This document shows positions 33,141-43,300 of a stretch of 64,000 nucleotides of DNA, piece after piece. Source of the DNA: a virus; IMG/VR virus record IMGVR_UViG_3300037104_000911, positions 1 through 64,000 of that record. One strand, given 5' to 3'. Within the stretch, counting starts at the first letter, position 1. Every line of letters starts with the position of its first letter. A program made the translations under genes and the position numbers. The notes beneath the pieces were generated by a model. The model was not told the DNA's origin and searched no databases. It was given only the letters and a program-made list of their open reading frames with translations.

Positions 33141-33161
33141 TTTTACTATATATATTAATTA
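33141..33161 (+). promoter_or_regulatory. Plus-strand promoter-like motif
   Basis: Matches the 12934 and 30452 elements; lies about 57 bases before the gene at 33218, directly after a terminator. Confidence 0.6.
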
Positions 33162-33217
33162 TTAATAAAATAATCATTTCATGATTTTAAACTTACTATT
33201 TTAAAAGGAGATAAAAA

Positions 33218-33418
33218 ATGTCTGACAATTTTAAAAAGGGAGATTCAATTGTTTACACAGGAACCGATAAGGGGTTTCATGGAAAACACGGGGTAGTAGA
33301 AAGTATTGAGCACGGAGATGTTGATGGATTCATCGTAAGATTTGAAGATGAAACCTCTTGTTTCTGCGGTGAAAAAAATATGAAACTATTAGAAAAGAAG
33401 GTAGGAAAATTTGGTTAA
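33218..33418 (+). CDS. Small SH3/KOW-like protein, 66 aa
   Basis: KKGDSIVYTGTDKGFHGKHGVVESI and GFIVRFEDETSCF resemble a small SH3-type barrel (KOW or DUF-like) that often binds nucleic acid or protein. AAAAGGAG precedes the start. The call is tentative. Confidence 0.55.
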   Translation: MSDNFKKGDSIVYTGTDKGFHGKHGVVESIEHGDVDGFIVRFEDETSCFCGEKNMKLLEKKVGKFG

Positions 33419-33429
33419 GTTTTAGAACT

Positions 33430-33448
33430 TTTTACTATATATTAATTA
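33430..33448 (+). promoter_or_regulatory. Plus-strand promoter-like motif (shortened by one AT)
   Basis: TTTACTATATATTAATTA, in the second copy of the duplicated promoter region, upstream of the gene at 33536. Confidence 0.55.
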
Positions 33449-33535
33449 TTAATAAAATAATCATTTCATGATTTCACTTAACATTGGGTGGAAAGAAACA
33501 ATGAGATGAAAATAATTTAAGAAAGGAGAAAAGAA

Positions 33536-34033
33536 ATGTCTTTCGAATTACAATTATCAGTGGGAATTGGTCAACATCAAAAACAAATTCAAGAAGATCC
33601 GATGACAGAATCTATATTTATATGCTCTGAAGCTTTTTTAACAAAATGGGAAGATGCTTCTAATCACCAAAAACTTCTAAGAATGTTTGCTTCCAACGAT
33701 CAGATGAAAAAATATAGATCTATTATGGATCTATTACTTTGCAGAATATTTCCAGAATATCTTAAAACATGTTTTCACTATTATCGTTTTGGTGGGAAAC
33801 AATTAAGAGATGTAGCATCTGAAGAAGAAATAGATTTACTTGATAAAGCAATATTTATTTCTTTAATCTCTGCAAGGGAAGTGGTTAAAAGAAGAATGCC
33901 ATTTAAAGGAAAAAGAGCATTTATAGGAGCTTGTCGGGAAGTAATTAGACAAGCTATTCCATATTCTACTGAGATAGCACAAAAACATGCTTCATCAACA
34001 TTGTTTATATCAAATGAATTGACGAAAAAATAA
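33536..34033 (+). CDS. Hypothetical protein, 165 aa
   Basis: Soluble and mostly helical (LLLCRIFPEYLKTCFHYYRFG, EEEIDLLDKAIFISLISAREVV). AAGAAAGGAG precedes the start. A terminator follows its stop. No family recognised. It is the last plus-strand gene before the convergent head module. Confidence 0.6.
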   Translation: MSFELQLSVGIGQHQKQIQEDPMTESIFICSEAFLTKWEDASNHQKLLRMFASNDQMKKYRSIMDLLLCRIFPEYLKTCFHYYRFGGKQLRDVASEEEIDLLDKAIFISLISAREVVKRRMPFKGKRAFIGACREVIRQAIPYSTEIAQKHASSTLFISNELTKK

Positions 34034-34066
34034 GACTCAGATTTAGGTCTGAGTCTTATTTTTATT
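34032..34066 (+). terminator. Rho-independent terminator
   Basis: A perfect 10-bp stem (AAGACTCAGA/TCTGAGTCTT) followed by ATTTTTATTT, ending the plus-strand region. Confidence 0.88.
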
Positions 34067-34114
34067 TAAGAGGTTTAAAGTTAAGTTAACACTATACGCG
34101 ACTGCCGTTAATTC

Positions 34115-35563
34115 TTAAGCACCAATTGTCATAGAAGCAATACCCGCTGATCTTACAAGAGCTGTAGCATATCTTGAAAGAATGGTCAAGCTGGGTGTAT
34201 ATCCTAGTGGATAAGGATGCAAAATAGCAGGAACATAAGGAGCATAGAAATAAACTGATCTAATTTCGTCTGTAGGAACATAAATTACAACCATGGTTCC
34301 CTGTAGAACTACAGAACTAGTTAGAACCTTCCATTTTCCACCAGCTACTGTTGCAGTACGATAACCAACATCACCATTAACTGAAGAGGTTCCTGTATAA
34401 GCGAAACCATTTAGATCTTCTAGAATAGCTGCATCTAGAGGATTACAGAGAATAGTATTTGCAGAGTCAATATTGGTATCTGTATAAACCTGTGCTGACA
34501 ACTGATTTAGGACAGGAATAATATTTTCATGCCAATATTTATTTCCCCATAGATATGAGGATGGAGCGGTTCTATCAAAGTTACCTTGATGGGTAGCTTT
34601 ATTTAATCTACTATTAGCTGTTAACAACGAGGTAACGATTTCTCTATCAATATCTAGAGCAATCTGTTGACCAAGTAGATTAACAATTTCAGCCTGCATG
34701 GAAACATCAAATAGAGCACGCATATCCTGCTCCATGTTAATGGTCCAATTTGACTGAATCTGACGATCTTTAGCATACAGTCTAATCTTATCAACTGTCA
34801 TGGTGATTTTTGGGTTGATTCTGTTTTCTTCAAGTGAACAAGTTACTGTATACTTAACATCTATAACTTTACCTGTAGCACTAGAAATAGAAAGAGTACC
34901 ATTCAAATAATCAACCATACCAGAAATAACATCTGAATGACCTGTAACAGTTACACCAGAACTAAAATGACCTTCAACAGCTGGAACGATAGAAACATCA
35001 GCCCATGTAGTTCCATCTGTTACTGCGATAATCTGGAAATCTCTCTCAAGATGGGCATTAGTATTATTAGTACCAATTGCTCCAAGTACATCAAAAGCTG
35101 TCTGAGGAACAGCTGCCGTTCCTGCAGTTGTGGTTCCCAAACCAGGACCACCAGAAATATCGGTGCCAATAACAGGTGCCTGATACTGAGTAGCATCATT
35201 TGCTGGAGAGAACTTAGCATTAATGAATGCTTTAACAGTTTCGGGTTTATCCATAGGGGAAACTGTAACAGCTTCTTTTGCTACGAGCTTAGGATAAAAA
35301 ACTCGGAGAATAGGCATAGTTAAGGTTTCATAAGGATTAATCTGAAACATTGAATTTTCAAGCAAACTTACTCTGGTACTTTCACATAGTACCCTAAAAA
35401 TTTCTTTATCTTTCTTTGATTCGAGACCTTCTGACAAACTTGTCATATATGTTTCAAATGCTTTATCATCCACTAAAATTGCTTTCATGTTTCCAGGTTT
35501 GGATGGGTCGATACCGGAAACTTTCTTGGTAGCCTTATAGGCCTCCATGAGTAGTTCCTTCAT
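34115..35563 (-). CDS. Major capsid protein, T4 gp23-like
   Basis: 482 aa. PILRVFYPKLVAKEAVTVSPMDKPE (about 83-107) is the signature region of gp23-type HK97-fold capsid proteins. IRLYAKDRQIQSNWTINMEQDMRA is the spine helix region, and VRSVYFYAPYVPAILHPYPLG-type text lies near the C-terminus. It follows the protease and scaffold-like genes, the T4 gene order. An N-terminal ~65-residue helical segment is probably removed by the prohead protease. No intron or intein is seen. Confidence 0.92.
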   Translation of the reverse strand: MKELLMEAYKATKKVSGIDPSKPGNMKAILVDDKAFETYMTSLSEGLESKKDKEIFRVLCESTRVSLLENSMFQINPYETLTMPILRVFYPKLVAKEAVTVSPMDKPETVKAFINAKFSPANDATQYQAPVIGTDISGGPGLGTTTAGTAAVPQTAFDVLGAIGTNNTNAHLERDFQIIAVTDGTTWADVSIVPAVEGHFSSGVTVTGHSDVISGMVDYLNGTLSISSATGKVIDVKYTVTCSLEENRINPKITMTVDKIRLYAKDRQIQSNWTINMEQDMRALFDVSMQAEIVNLLGQQIALDIDREIVTSLLTANSRLNKATHQGNFDRTAPSSYLWGNKYWHENIIPVLNQLSAQVYTDTNIDSANTILCNPLDAAILEDLNGFAYTGTSSVNGDVGYRTATVAGGKWKVLTSSVVLQGTMVVIYVPTDEIRSVYFYAPYVPAILHPYPLGYTPSLTILSRYATALVRSAGIASMTIGA

Positions 35564-35599
35564 AATTTATTTTCCTCCTAATTAATTTGGTTTTTCAAT

Positions 35600-35625
35600 A
35601 ACTTAGGGTATTATCCATACCCTAT
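35600..35625 (-). terminator. Weak hairpin between scaffold-like genes and capsid gene
   Basis: TAGGGTA/TACCCTA stem of seven base pairs without a strong T-run; possibly only attenuating. Confidence 0.35.
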
Positions 35626-35635
35626 TAAAAACTTT

Positions 35636-35665
35636 TTATTTTCAATTTGTTCTTCACTATTTATG
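35636..35665 (-). promoter_or_regulatory. AGAACA-type promoter-like motif upstream of the capsid gene
   Basis: Minus-strand GAAGAACAAATTGAAAATAA about 85 bases before the capsid start. It would allow strong separate expression of capsid protein. Confidence 0.5.
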
Positions 35666-35746
35666 GGATTAGCAATTACTTTTATTTTAAATTCGCTATT
35701 ATACTCTCTAGTTTCCTTCTCAAGCCATTTTTTGGATTCTAGTTAG

Positions 35747-36160
35747 TTACTGATTATTTTTTAGCTTTTTATTAAAAACTCTTACTGTTTCACCCAAATA
35801 AAAATTTAATTTATCTTCTGGTAATTCTTCTACTACATTCAAAACAACCAACATCTCTTTTTTAAATTCACCAATTAATAATCCAGAACCTAAAAGCTTC
35901 ATTATTCTTTCTAATAAAGTTTTAACTTTTTTCTTTACATTATAATCTTTCATTAAAATTTCTAAGTCTGCTTTTTCTAAATTAACTTTTTTCTTTTTAT
36001 TTACCAATAACTCATTCAAAGATTTTATTTCTTTTAATTTTTTTTGATAATCACTATTCATCAATGGAATTAATACATATAAAACTTTATTTGCTAAATC
36101 AATTTTTGATTTTTCTACTGTTTCTTTAAAATCTGGTATATTTGTTTTTGTTATTTTCAT
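35747..36160 (-). CDS. Coiled-coil head-region protein, 137 aa (scaffold-like candidate)
   Basis: Lys/Leu/Glu-rich, almost entirely helical, no Cys and no membrane segment. It lies between the protease and capsid genes, where T4 has scaffold gene 22, but it is much shorter. Two bases separate it from the next coiled-coil gene, and the two may form a split scaffold. Function is inferred from position only. Confidence 0.55.
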   Translation of the reverse strand: MKITKTNIPDFKETVEKSKIDLANKVLYVLIPLMNSDYQKKLKEIKSLNELLVNKKKKVNLEKADLEILMKDYNVKKKVKTLLERIMKLLGSGLLIGEFKKEMLVVLNVVEELPEDKLNFYLGETVRVFNKKLKNNQ

Positions 36161-36162
36161 AT

Positions 36163-36465
36163 CTATTCACCATTCAACATTTCTAATAGTTTTTTTCTTA
36201 TCACTGAATTTTCTTCTTTTAATGATTTAATCTTTTCTGTTGTATCTTTTTTTATTTCATCTGATTTAAGTAATAAGTTACTTAAATTTAAATCTTTATT
36301 TATTAACTCTTTTTCCATCTCTTCTATCTTTTTAAGCTTAGGTCCAATAATAGTTTTATCTTCATCCTTTAGTAATCTTGAAACTCTACTTAGAATATTC
36401 TCTACAAACATTTCTTTGTTTTGAATCTCTATATTCTTTACAGAATTCATAGATACTATTTTCAT
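36163..36465 (-). CDS. Coiled-coil head-region protein, 100 aa
   Basis: Helical heptad-rich sequence (IKSLKEENSVIRKKLLEML). Adjacent to the preceding entry and likely co-translated with it. Scaffold-like by position; no recognised family. Confidence 0.55.
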   Translation of the reverse strand: MKIVSMNSVKNIEIQNKEMFVENILSRVSRLLKDEDKTIIGPKLKKIEEMEKELINKDLNLSNLLLKSDEIKKDTTEKIKSLKEENSVIRKKLLEMLNGE

Positions 36466-36508
36466 AATTCGCTATAGTCCTTTTTCAATGTATTTTAAAA
36501 ATTATAAG

Positions 36509-36811
36509 TTATTTATTTTTTGGAATTGTTGCTAGTTTTCTTTTTAATTCTTCTTTACATTTTGCAAGACATGCTTGTCTTTCTTCATTATTAATTTTAA
36601 AAGTTCCACATCTATCAGAACATTTATCAAATGCTCCTCTGATTACTCTATAACCAGCCCAACCCAATGGTAACCCTGCAACGAATCCTACTGCAGACAT
36701 TGTAGTTTTTTTCGTACTTTCCTGAATCTCTTTAATTAACATTATTTTCTGCTCTGTAGTTAAATAATCACTCTCATAAATAATTTTTGCTATTTGTAAT
36801 TTTTCTGACAT
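36509..36811 (-). CDS. Small membrane-type protein with Cys pairs, 100 aa
   Basis: N-terminal amphipathic helix (MSEKLQIAKIIYESDYLT), a Gly-rich hydrophobic stretch (AVGFVAGLPLGWAGYRVI, about 40-57), then CSDRC and CLAKC pairs. It is a paralogue of the gene at 38904 (nearly identical first 17 residues) and shares this plan with several head-region genes. GGAGGAAT precedes the start. Confidence 0.65.
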   Translation of the reverse strand: MSEKLQIAKIIYESDYLTTEQKIMLIKEIQESTKKTTMSAVGFVAGLPLGWAGYRVIRGAFDKCSDRCGTFKINNEERQACLAKCKEELKRKLATIPKNK

Positions 36812-36824
36812 AATTATATTCCTC

Positions 36825-37259
36825 CTACTTTAATTTATCCTTTGCTTCTTCAGCTTTTTTCTTTTTAATTATTTCTCTAACTTTTTTTATTTTATCTTTA
36901 AGTTCTTTTTCTTTTTTTTCTAAAGCTTCTTTTTCTTTATAATATACTTCATCACATTTACTTTTATGATATGGATCTTCTTTGTATTTGTCTTTACATT
37001 TTTTCCAACTAATATTGTATTTTTTTCTTTTATCCCTATTTTCATTCCAAAGGGAAAGTAGAGTAACTAAACTAAGACCACCAACAAAACCAACAACTTT
37101 CCAATTAACTTCTTGTAATGGTGCTTCTGTTAAATTTTTAAGAAAATCACTATGTTTCTTATCTAGCTCACAAATTTTTTTTATAATACGAATTTTTTTA
37201 TCTTTTGAGATATTTTTATATTCCATTATAAATTTTTGAGTAATTAATTTTGTACTCAT
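36825..37259 (-). CDS. Membrane-type protein with Cys pair and Lys-rich coiled coil, 144 aa
   Basis: N-terminal helix similar in type to its neighbour (MSTKLITQKFIMEYKNISKD), a hydrophobic segment (VNWKVVGFVGGLSLVTLLSLW), then CKDKYKEDPYHKSKC and a long Glu/Lys coiled coil. Same plan as the gene at 36509. Role unknown; head-region location. Confidence 0.6.
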   Translation of the reverse strand: MSTKLITQKFIMEYKNISKDKKIRIIKKICELDKKHSDFLKNLTEAPLQEVNWKVVGFVGGLSLVTLLSLWNENRDKRKKYNISWKKCKDKYKEDPYHKSKCDEVYYKEKEALEKKEKELKDKIKKVREIIKKKKAEEAKDKLK

Positions 37260-37280
37260 ATTAATTTTCTCCTAGTAAAT

Positions 37281-37961
37281 TTAAATCCATCTATCAAAGA
37301 AAGTTATTATTTTAGATTCTACAAGACGATCAAAGTACTCAGGAAGATAACATTTTCCATCTGGAGTACAAATAGTTCCATTATCATTACATCTAAAACT
37401 TTCATGAAGAAATCTTTTAGATTCAAATCGAACCTCATTCATATCTACAACAGCTGCTCTATGTGAAGGTAAACTAACTAAATCATAACAAATAATATAT
37501 AATGGAGATTGAACAACATTGGTGTCTCCTTCTTTAGAAAGTTCTGCCATTCCTCTCATGCTCACACCCAAACCAACACCATCTTTCAACAACCCTAAAA
37601 TTATATATCCATTAGGAGTAGAGGTAGTTTCAAAATGCCCAATTAGTTCTTTTCCTTTCCACTCGTAATCTGTTATTATATGAGAAACTTCTTTTAAAGA
37701 AACAGTAGTTTGTCTTACACCATCATGTTGTTCTACTCCGCTGGGGCATGGGTGGTCTGCTTCCCCCATGAATGCTCTATTATTTATTCTTGGTCTACAA
37801 TTTCTCATAGCTTCATCTAAAACTTTACCGGGATATAATCTATGATTCTGATTTTCCTCATCTCTTGTTTGACATACCATTCTAAAAAGAGCTTTCTTAG
37901 AGTCAGATTTAATTAATTCTGCCTCTTGATATACAGCACCTTCAACTATTATTTTGGACAT
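37281..37961 (-). CDS. Prohead protease, T4 gp21-like (S80 family)
   Basis: 226 aa. NHRLYPGKVLDEAMRNCRP, AFMGEADHPCPSG with the likely catalytic His, GVGLGVSMRGMAE with the likely catalytic Ser, and DLVSLPSHR follow the gp21-type order. It should cleave scaffold and capsid N-termini during head maturation. It lies between the portal and capsid genes as in T4, although small membrane-type genes and an endonuclease are inserted around it. Confidence 0.88.
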   Translation of the reverse strand: MSKIIVEGAVYQEAELIKSDSKKALFRMVCQTRDEENQNHRLYPGKVLDEAMRNCRPRINNRAFMGEADHPCPSGVEQHDGVRQTTVSLKEVSHIITDYEWKGKELIGHFETTSTPNGYIILGLLKDGVGLGVSMRGMAELSKEGDTNVVQSPLYIICYDLVSLPSHRAAVVDMNEVRFESKRFLHESFRCNDNGTICTPDGKCYLPEYFDRLVESKIITFFDRWI

Positions 37962-37972
37962 ATTTTTATCTC

Positions 37973-38881
37973 CTAGTGTATACCAAATTCTAAATAAATT
38001 TGTTTTATTTCATCTTTTAATAAAACTTCAGTTATTATTTCAAATTTATAGTTAAATTTTTCTTCATTCACTATAGCTGCCTTAAATTTTTCAATATTTA
38101 CTTTATCTTTTAATTGGTCTGATGGTTTTATTTCATATAAACAATTATATTTTTTGTTTTTAAATTTAACTAAAACATCTGGATGATATCTGTGTTTAAC
38201 ACCATCATAATAATATAAAATCCAAAAATCTGGTCTTTTAAACCATTCAACATTATCATCATTATCTAATTTTCTAAACATTGCAAGTTCAAATGAAGAT
38301 TGATATACTAAAGTCATATTAGTTTTTATAGAAGTAAATCTTCCAGTTAAATATTTATATTTTCCTCCTGGTTTTCTTTCTGTTAGTCTACCTTCTAATA
38401 TTGCAATAGATAAAGATTTACTTAAAGTATCTCTCATTTCAGTAGCTTTTTCTTTACCCCAATATTCATCCCATGTTTGTCCTTTATGATAACTACCACA
38501 TTGAGCTCTTAATTCTGCTGCTTTTTCTTCCCCATGTAACTCAACATAAGATTTGTTTTTTAATTTTTTTCTTCTCTTTTCATTTATTTCATTTGCTGTT
38601 TCTTCTCCATACATTTCAATTAGAGAAATTCCTTTATTATATGGAGAAATTCCTTTATTCCAAGCTTTTTGACCTTTATGACTATCGCTATTTTTCTTTT
38701 TAGATTCAGATGAGTGATTTCTCCCAAACATTGCATTATTTTCACCAGCTTGTTTAACCTTATTCGTTTCGGAATTTCTTTTTCTTATTTCTGGACATTT
38801 ATTTGATCTTTCACTACAACATCTCTTCCCATTTTTAAAAGTATGTATTGCTTCATTTCCACATCCATAATCACATAACAT
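37973..38881 (-). CDS. Homing endonuclease with NUMOD3 repeats and TnsA-like PD-(D/E)XK domain
   Basis: 302 aa. The N-terminus has a Cys cluster (CDYGCGNEAIHTFKNGKRCC) and NUMOD3 motifs (NNAMFGRNHSSESKKK). The C-terminal ~130 residues have YQSSFELAMFRKLD, YHPDVLVKF and YEIKPSDQL, the E...PD...ExK pattern of TnsA/T4 gp4-like nucleases. It is inserted between the protease and a small head-region gene. The nuclease differs from the Vsr-like type in the other homing genes here. Confidence 0.78.
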   Translation of the reverse strand: MLCDYGCGNEAIHTFKNGKRCCSERSNKCPEIRKRNSETNKVKQAGENNAMFGRNHSSESKKKNSDSHKGQKAWNKGISPYNKGISLIEMYGEETANEINEKRRKKLKNKSYVELHGEEKAAELRAQCGSYHKGQTWDEYWGKEKATEMRDTLSKSLSIAILEGRLTERKPGGKYKYLTGRFTSIKTNMTLVYQSSFELAMFRKLDNDDNVEWFKRPDFWILYYYDGVKHRYHPDVLVKFKNKKYNCLYEIKPSDQLKDKVNIEKFKAAIVNEEKFNYKFEIITEVLLKDEIKQIYLEFGIH

Positions 38882-38903
38882 ATTTTTATTTAAGTCTCCA
38901 ATA

Positions 38904-39224
38904 TTATTTCTTTCTATTTTTTAAAGTATTTGCTTTAGCTTGATAGAATTGCTCCATACATTTTTTCCTACAAGTTTTTGCTGCTTTTCCAAATCCTAAT
39001 TTAGCACCAGCTATATGATTACAACTATCAATACATTTATTTTTTTTATTTGTTATATTAGTTAAAAAAAGACCTATAACCCCACCAGAATGCCACATTT
39101 TAGAAGCAGCAGATTGTTCTCCTTTTTCTAACTCTCCAATCTCCTTAATCAACTTTAATTTCTGATCTTTAGTCAAATATTTACTTTCATATATAATTTT
39201 TGCTATCTGTAATTTTTCTGATAT
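38904..39224 (-). CDS. Paralogue of the 36509 membrane-type protein, with unusual start
   Basis: Homology with the 36509 gene extends back to residues SEKLQIAKIIYES, but the equivalent of its ATG is ATA (about 39222-39224). The next possible start is a TTG at 39174-39176, giving 90 aa. A GGAGGAATG ribosome-binding site lies inside the end of the upstream gene. The product has a hydrophobic stretch (HSGGVIGLFLTNI) and Cys pairs CIDSC and CRKKC. Either ATA is used or the gene has lost its start. Confidence 0.5.
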   Translation of the reverse strand: MSEKLQIAKIIYESKYLTKDQKLKLIKEIGELEKGEQSAASKMWHSGGVIGLFLTNITNKKNKCIDSCNHIAGAKLGFGKAAKTCRKKCMEQFYQAKANTLKNRKK

Positions 39225-39229
39225 GATAA

Positions 39230-40273
39230 CTACATTCCTCCTTGGGTTAATTTTAACATAACAGATGCAACACCAGGTTTAACTTTTTTATCATCTTTTT
39301 CACTTGGAAATTTAGTAAATAACTTAGATTTATCTATTTGTTTTTGATCTTGTTTTTCTTTTACTTTATAATATCTACTCATAATACTATATGAATATTC
39401 TATAAATTTATAGAACATAACAATTATATCATCAATTTGATCTTTGAATGAATCTATATTTGAAATTAATGTTTCAAACAGTTCAATTGTTTGACTTACA
39501 AAATCTCTTAACTTCAGTAATAATTCATCAGAACTAAAAGATAGATGTTCTTCTACTGCTAATAATCTAGCATAAATCTTTTTTAATTCAAATATTCTTC
39601 CAATCTCTTCTGCTGTTTTAGGTGGAGGACCTTCCATTCCCATACCCATTCCACCCATAGCATTAGGATCTTGACCAGGTATCATTCCACCAGCTGCATT
39701 GGGATCCATTCCTCCCATAGCATTAGGATCCATTCCTCCCATATTAACTGCATTTGCAGCTCCTGTATTAGGATCTGGTGTTGTTTCCTCTTCTTCTCCA
39801 CCAGTTCCTTTTGGATCTATCATAGCATTAGGATCTTGATCTGGTTGTTGTGCACCTGGATCTTTTGACTTATCATCTTCTTTATCTTCAGATTTTTTAT
39901 CTTTATCTTTTACTTTTTTTTGCTCATTAAGTTCTTCTTCATCATCCCAATCATCTTCAAATTCATCCCATTTTTCATCTGTTTCTTCATCTTCATCAAA
40001 TTCAACTTCTGGTTTTTCTTTATAATTTTCTTTAGGAGGTAACTCTTCAATAACTTTTCTTTTTTTCTTTTTAGGAATTGATACAGGAGTCTCATCATCT
40101 TCACTATACATATCATTACTTTTATAACCATATCCACCTTTGGGTAAACCAGCTAATGGAACTTGAGTTTCATATTCCCCACCATAATCTAAATTAGGAA
40201 CATCCTCAACTTCATCAACTGCTTCTTTTATAAGTTGATCAATTTTATTTCCAAGTGGAAAAAGTTTTTTCAT
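39230..40273 (-). CDS. Acidic head-region protein with DPNAMGGM repeats
   Basis: 347 aa. The N-terminus is short and hydrophobic/charged. Residues ~45-140 are strongly acidic and Lys-rich, ~145-225 are Pro/Gly/Met-rich with DPNAMGGM-type repeats, and the C-terminal 120 residues are helical. The segment YGGEYETQVPLAG resembles YDGGGELQTHKDA in the gene at 46774. It lies between portal and protease, where T4 has core genes 67/68; an internal core role is a guess. Confidence 0.6.
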   Translation of the reverse strand: MKKLFPLGNKIDQLIKEAVDEVEDVPNLDYGGEYETQVPLAGLPKGGYGYKSNDMYSEDDETPVSIPKKKKRKVIEELPPKENYKEKPEVEFDEDEETDEKWDEFEDDWDDEEELNEQKKVKDKDKKSEDKEDDKSKDPGAQQPDQDPNAMIDPKGTGGEEEETTPDPNTGAANAVNMGGMDPNAMGGMDPNAAGGMIPGQDPNAMGGMGMGMEGPPPKTAEEIGRIFELKKIYARLLAVEEHLSFSSDELLLKLRDFVSQTIELFETLISNIDSFKDQIDDIIVMFYKFIEYSYSIMSRYYKVKEKQDQKQIDKSKLFTKFPSEKDDKKVKPGVASVMLKLTQGGM

Positions 40274-40310
40274 TTATTTATTTAACTCCTATTATTTTTA
40301 ATCTTATAAT

Positions 40311-40340
40311 TAATTTATTATTTGTTCTTTAATATGTTCC
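40311..40340 (-). promoter_or_regulatory. AGAACA-type promoter-like motif
   Basis: Minus-strand TTAAAGAACAAATAATAAAT overlaps the end of the portal gene, about 50 bases before the start at 40273. Confidence 0.5.
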
Positions 40341-43300
40341 CATTCCTCCGCCACCTGCAGGAGGTATTTCTCCCATTCCACCCATTCCACCCATTTCTCC
40401 ACCCTCAACCTCTTTATCAACTCCTAACGATTTTTCTATTTTTTCATCTATTTCAAATTTCTTAACTTCATCCCAATCAATACTTGTTAGATATTTCTTT
40501 TTAGACCAATCTTTAGGAACACCAATTCCTTCAAGAGTTTGAACCAGATTTGCTAAATCAGATAAATATTTAGCTTCTCTTTCAAATTGTAATGATTTTG
40601 GAGGAGGTAATGCTATACTAACATTATCAAGAATAGTTAAAGCTTTTTCAGGATCAACTATCTCATATATTTTTTTAATCAAATCATTTATTTGATGTGT
40701 AAAATATTTTTGATTATTTACAATAGTTCTAGCATACTGTACATTTTCTTCTGCTAAGGTGCTATTATGAACTATTATTCCAGAACTTAATGAAAAATTA
40801 TTATATTTTTCAACTGTAATATCTCCAGTATCTACTGTATAATCTAAAAATTCAACTGAAACTACTTTATGATTTAAATGACTACCCACACAATTCTCTG
40901 CATTTATACGAACCCTCTCATCAGTCTCTTTTGTTAATCCTTTATTCCAAGATCCATGAATCTTATTATATTCACTCAATATTGGACCTGAAATTATTCC
41001 ACCTTTATGACCACTTTCTGATAAAACCTTTTTTCTTTCTGGTGTATTATTAAGATCTATGAAACTTTTCTTATAACATTCTTTTTTTCCACATGTGATT
41101 ATTCCAGATTTTGATCCCTTTATATAACTATCGGTTCTTATAAAATGTATTTTACAATATGGACATATAAGTTCTAAACTTGGTGGATAATTATGTTTTC
41201 TTTTTTCCCACGATTTTAAACCATCTAATCTTTTTCTTTCTTTTAAACATTCTTTTTTCAAACAAGTTATTTGATTTGTTGCAATATGTCTAATAAAATT
41301 ATCTTCACATATTATACATTTTTCTTCTATATAATTTTCTAGTTTAACTTTCCCTCTCCCTGTTGATAGAAAATGTTTATTTTCAAGATGAACTCTAACA
41401 TGTTCTGAATCCGTTAAACCTTTTAAATTATCAGGATTATTATTCATTGGATTAAAATCTTCATGATGAACATTTAACTTATCACCATCTGTTACAATTC
41501 CCATTTCTTTAGCAATAACCCTATGAGCTAATTCCCAGGTATCTGTTCCAGGATGATAAACCATTACATATGGAGTTTTATGAAGAGTTGTCATAGCATT
41601 TGTTATTTTTGTATATAATGGCATAAGAGAATCATTTTCTTTTAAATCTTTTGCTTCAATAAAAGAACCATCCCTTAACATAAAATTATGATCTGGAGTT
41701 ACTATTTCAAATTCTCCATTATCTAAAGTAACTTTAACAACTCTAGCATTTTTTCTTGTAACTCCTGCCCAAACAATTTTTCCAGGAACTATCTTTCCAG
41801 TTTCTATATCATAGGAAAAAGTATATTTATTTTTTATTTCTCCATTTTCATTGAATTCATTAATCAATTCTTTTAATAAAATTCTTTTACTAGATAATAA
41901 TTTAATTGATGAATCTAAGTGTATGCACTTTGCATTCATGTTTTCTTCAATACCTAGGAAACTAGCAGGAACTCCAAGATTTGAAACTAAGGTATCTCTG
42001 AGCATTTTTATCTCATCAACTTTACCTCTTGTTTCAACCATTCCTTCTCCAAATGAAGTAACATCAACATAATTTTTTCCATCTTTAGAAGGTAGATATA
42101 TATCTTCAAATGTATTTATCATACTTGGAATTGTATCTACTGTTCCCAATGTATCAATACTAACTTTTCTTTTTCTAAATTCTTCTTTAATTTTTTCTAT
42201 AGCTTTTCTAGCATCTCTTGGTAATCCAACTTCTACTGAAATTTTTCTTTTTTCTGTTGACCTATTTATTCTATAAATAACAAGAGCTGTTTCAAGTGCT
42301 ATAATTAATTTAGCTGTAAATACACTAGGATCAAAAATAGATTCCCCATATGGATAAAACTTAGTTGATGGAACCATAAAATGCTGTATTTTAGAAGGGG
42401 GAACATATCGTATATTCATTGTTTTAGATGGATCAGATTCTCTCATCATTGTATTAATAATATCTTTAAGATCATTTGTATTAACTGTATCTTTATTAAG
42501 ATTTGGAATTTTTTTACTTAAACTCGATAAAATATTCTGACATATTGAATTAACCATCTGATTTTGAATCATTAATGATGGATTAAGAACTGCTTGAGGA
42601 AATATTAAATATCCAAAACATACTGGAAACATATCACTTTGAAGTTTTACAACTCTTTTTGGTTCATAATATAAAAGATGAACATCTGCTAAATCTATTT
42701 TCTTTTCTTTAGATTTCTTTTTATCATCTTCAAATGAAGAATAATCTAATATTACTTTCATTTTTTGTTTATCTTCACCTTCAGATATAAAAGACTCTAG
42801 ATTTTTATTGCTATCTGAATAATAACTTTCTGTTAATATTGCTGATCTACTAGTTAATGCTGTTTTTGCATCTGCAATTTCAGTAAAGAAATCTCCAAAT
42901 TGTAATGTATTTTTTACAATAATATCTAATGCATTTTCTAGTTTTAATTTTTCTATTAATTCTTTACAATTTCTTACATCTGAACTTACATTTTTTTCAC
43001 CTTCTAAAAATGTAGTTGGGTTTACTTCCAATGCTGTTTTAGTTATATCATCTGGAGCTAGAATACTATCTGTTAATACTGTTAATGCTCTGTGACAATA
43101 ATTTATATTATATACGATTCCTTCATATGTTTTATATCTCATTAATCTTGTTCCTTGACCTAATGCAGCAGGAGTCAAGGTAGTCGCTTGAGCAAATGAT
43201 GAAGGAACATCAAGTCCTGTTTTTGATATTAAATTTTTAACTAATTCGATGTACCCATTTCTTCCTATTTGACTTCTATAAGCAGTAATATCTTTTACTG

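Larger units (their letters stand above)
33125..33473 (+). repeat. Duplicated promoter region (33125-33188 and 33411-33473)
   Basis: Both copies contain GTTTTA..A..TTTTTACTATATAT and ATTAATAAAATAATCATTTC in the same order, differing by an AT dinucleotide and a few bases. Each precedes a single small gene. Confidence 0.8.

Noticed and set aside
37973-38881. T4 gp4-like head-completion nuclease
   Set aside because: The nuclease core is similar, but N-terminal NUMOD3 repeats and the Cys cluster mark it as a homing endonuclease.
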